This document shows positions 62,705 through 64,000 of a DNA stretch of 64,000 nucleotides, piece after piece (the stretch's first letter is position 1; the number at the start of each line of letters is the position of its first letter). The position numbers were made by a program, and so were the translations under genes. The stretch lies in the NCBI RefSeq assembly GCF_024494725.1, contig NZ_JANHDK010000003.1, positions 391,325-455,324 of the forward strand. The letters run 5' to 3'. The stretch comes from Haloplanus ruber. GTDB taxonomy: Archaea > Halobacteriota > Halobacteria > Halobacteriales > Haloferacaceae. A model generated the notes under the pieces. The model was not told where the DNA came from. It was given only the letters and a program-made list of their open reading frames with translations, and did no database searches.

Positions 62705-63862
62705 TTAGATCACGTATTCGTACCTGAAGTGGCTGATACTCGGGCTGTCCTCGCTACTGTCCGCTCGGTTGAGGTAGGCGCGAGGTTGCAGGGTCGCGTC
62801 GAAGACGTCGAGATCATAGGAGATAGTGACGGAGTCTCCCGACGTGATCGACACGGCCGACGTGTCGACCGATACCGTCTCGGCGCCGTCGAACTCCCAA
62901 TTCTCCGGTGGGACCGGCGACCCGTTTTTGCTAACCGAGACGACTGACAAAATCGGGATGCCGTAGTGGCCGCCCGATCCGGTCGTCGGGATAACAAAGT
63001 CACTCTGTCCGTCCGCGCTGGCGTCGACAGATGCCTCACGGTCGCGGAACTTGAACGCCGAGTCGGCCATCTCCGACGCCGGGATGCGGGCCGAGTTGAC
63101 GGCCGCGTCAGACGAGTCGAGTATGTCAAACTCGACGGCTTCGGTGGCCGTCGAACCGCCCGGCGAGACGCCTCTCGCTTGGACCGCCTCCCATTGAGAG
63201 AAGTCGGCTGGGGCGGCCGTCGGGGCCGAGAACCTTCCCGTTATTTTCCCCGATAGGTCGGGGGCTTTCGTGGCGGTGATGCTCTTGATGGAGTAGACCT
63301 TATTTGAATATTCGGGTGGCGAAAAGTCGCCGTTGTAAGCTGTGGTAATGTCCACATATTTCGACTCATACGGGTAGCTCGTGGCTGATCCGTAAGCGGA
63401 GTAACTGTAACTTGACCCATTCTTGTCGACAACGACATAATACGATGTGCCGGCGGATAGCGGTTCCTCAATTGTGAAGGAATCGCCCGAAAAAGATTTG
63501 CTCGCTATCACCGAATCCGAAGAATCGAGGATATAGGCGGTTAATCCGCTATCCGTTCCCGGAAATAGCGTTGCGGACACGCTCTTAAGATCCTTGGACG
63601 GGACGATTTTGAGTCCCGTTTTTTCGGGACCAAACCCGTTTTGATCTTCGCTCTCCGTCGTGACCGTTGAGGTGTCGGTCCCATGGATAACGTAATCGTC
63701 CCCGCTCTGTTCGTATGCGCTACTCAATTCGGCTCGGATGTTGAGCGGATCGACTACCTCTGGCACCGGCCTGTCTTGGAGCAGGAGTAGCAACTCCCGC
63801 GTTCGGCCCGTCCGCAGTTCGTTGATGATCGGATCAATCGATGTTCCGACTCGGGACGGCAT
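62705..63862 (-). CDS. Large beta-rich putative spike/receptor-binding protein
   Basis: A 385-residue protein, the largest in the element's visible part. A helical start (TSIDPIINELRTGRTRELLL) is followed by repetitive Ser/Thr/Tyr/Gly-rich beta strands ('SFTIEEPLSAGTSYYVVVDKNG') and a C-terminal beta domain. No signal peptide or membrane helix. The stretch 63280-63720 has clearly lower G+C and different codon use, suggesting an exchanged segment. The ATG overlaps an upstream stop (TAATG), so another gene of the operon ended here. Confidence 0.65.
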   Translation of the reverse strand: MPSRVGTSIDPIINELRTGRTRELLLLLQDRPVPEVVDPLNIRAELSSAYEQSGDDYVIHGTDTSTVTTESEDQNGFGPEKTGLKIVPSKDLKSVSATLFPGTDSGLTAYILDSSDSVIASKSFSGDSFTIEEPLSAGTSYYVVVDKNGSSYSYSAYGSATSYPYESKYVDITTAYNGDFSPPEYSNKVYSIKSITATKAPDLSGKITGRFSAPTAAPADFSQWEAVQARGVSPGGSTATEAVEFDILDSSDAAVNSARIPASEMADSAFKFRDREASVDASADGQSDFVIPTTGSGGHYGIPILSVVSVSKNGSPVPPENWEFDGAETVSVDTSAVSITSGDSVTISYDLDVFDATLQPRAYLNRADSSEDSPSISHFRYEYVI

Positions 63863-63904
63863 TAGGATGCCTCTGCTTTGTTGAATCCGATGATGGCGTC
63901 GGGA

Positions 63905-64000
63905 TCACTGTTTGAGGGCCTGTTCGAGATTGTAGACTGCGGCGGTCAACACGAGCTCGCGGAACTCGCGGTACCACGCGCGAGGGTGGACAGCGGGGCC
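63905..64000 (-). mobile_element. 3' end of an IS5-like transposase, cut by the window edge
   Basis: The last 31 codons of a minus-strand gene are visible: 'AWYREFRELVLTAAVYNLEQ' and ALKQ before the stop, a typical C-terminus of haloarchaeal IS5-family transposases. The insertion-sequence end probably lies between 63865 and 63890, in the sequence containing CTTTGTTGAATCC. The rest is outside the window, so intactness is unknown. Confidence 0.72.

Larger units (their letters stand above)
58029..64000. mobile_element. Integrated virus-like element at tRNA-Pro (left part)
   Basis: From the tRNA 3' end to the window edge all genes are small, overlapping and unlike the chromosomal neighbours: a plus-strand regulatory operon (58092-59490) converging on a minus-strand operon of membrane-anchored and beta-rich proteins (59510-63862), plus an insertion sequence. 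No integrase, packaging ATPase or replication protein is visible, and no second copy of the tRNA 3' end occurs before 64000. A provirus or integrated plasmid is inferred. Confidence 0.65.

Noticed and set aside
58029..64000. CRISPR array or defence island in the element
   Set aside because: No direct repeats with regular spacing and no Cas, nuclease-helicase or toxin motifs were seen.

Overview
The window is a high-G+C chromosomal stretch of a haloarchaeon (class Halobacteria). The evidence is the acidic proteome, haloarchaea-specific families (CdrL/CdrS, HalOD1, HTH-10 regulators), FtsZ2, archaeal cobalamin enzymes (CobY, archaeal-type CobT, CbiZ), ribosomal protein L15e, Rio2 kinase and a complete bacteriorhodopsin/retinal gene island. 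The genus cannot be fixed from sequence alone. The left 58 kb reads as ordinary chromosome; the last 6 kb, starting right after a tRNA-Pro gene, reads as an integrated virus-like element.

Layout. 0-6.4 kb: DsbA-like oxidoreductase, Tat-exported HtrA-type protease, a surface glycoprotein-like protein, a small molybdopterin-fold oxidoreductase and signalling proteins. 6.4-17.3 kb (minus strand): a long, mostly overlapping cobalamin operon (HAD hydrolase, cbiB, cobS, cobY, cobT, cobD, cbiZ, cobO, a membrane protein, cobQ) followed by a MinD-type ATPase and its small neighbour. 18.1-20.2 kb: the cell-division regulator/effector set cdrL, cdrS, ftsZ2, with a repeated operator-like motif in the cdrS promoter. 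20.3-28.9 kb: tRNA thiolation (ncsA), methyltransferase, secreted nuclease-like protein, endonuclease IV, peroxiredoxin-like protein, lipoate ligase, M20 amidohydrolase and a coiled-coil protein. 28.9-35.7 kb: phosphate uptake (pstS-pstC-pstA-pstB-phoU and an AbrB/PhoU regulator).

36.1-48.1 kb is a retinal photosystem island: bop (proton pump with all key carboxylates), brz, brp, crtI, bat, a second opsin lacking the proton donor, crtB and crtY. Together these can make phytoene, lycopene, beta-carotene and retinal and place it in opsin. Copies of the known bop-type upstream activating sequence lie in front of bop, brp, the second opsin and an unexpected divergent pair (an SRPBCC protein and a CDC48-like ATPase), which suggests that the Bat regulon here is wider than in Halobacterium. 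48.2-57.9 kb: a soluble chemotaxis-type transducer, Rio2, L15e, an aldehyde:ferredoxin oxidoreductase homologue, transporters and the E1-like protein UbaA.

57.96-64 kb: tRNA-Pro(UGG), then a plus-strand operon of five small proteins (zinc fingers, a SWIM finger, a ribbon-helix-helix/winged-helix protein), converging on a nine-gene minus-strand operon of small, mostly membrane-anchored proteins and one large beta-rich protein that looks like a virion/spike module. An IS5-like transposase end lies at the right edge. No integrase or second attachment site is inside the window, so the element continues beyond it. All family assignments are by motif reading; no database search was run.
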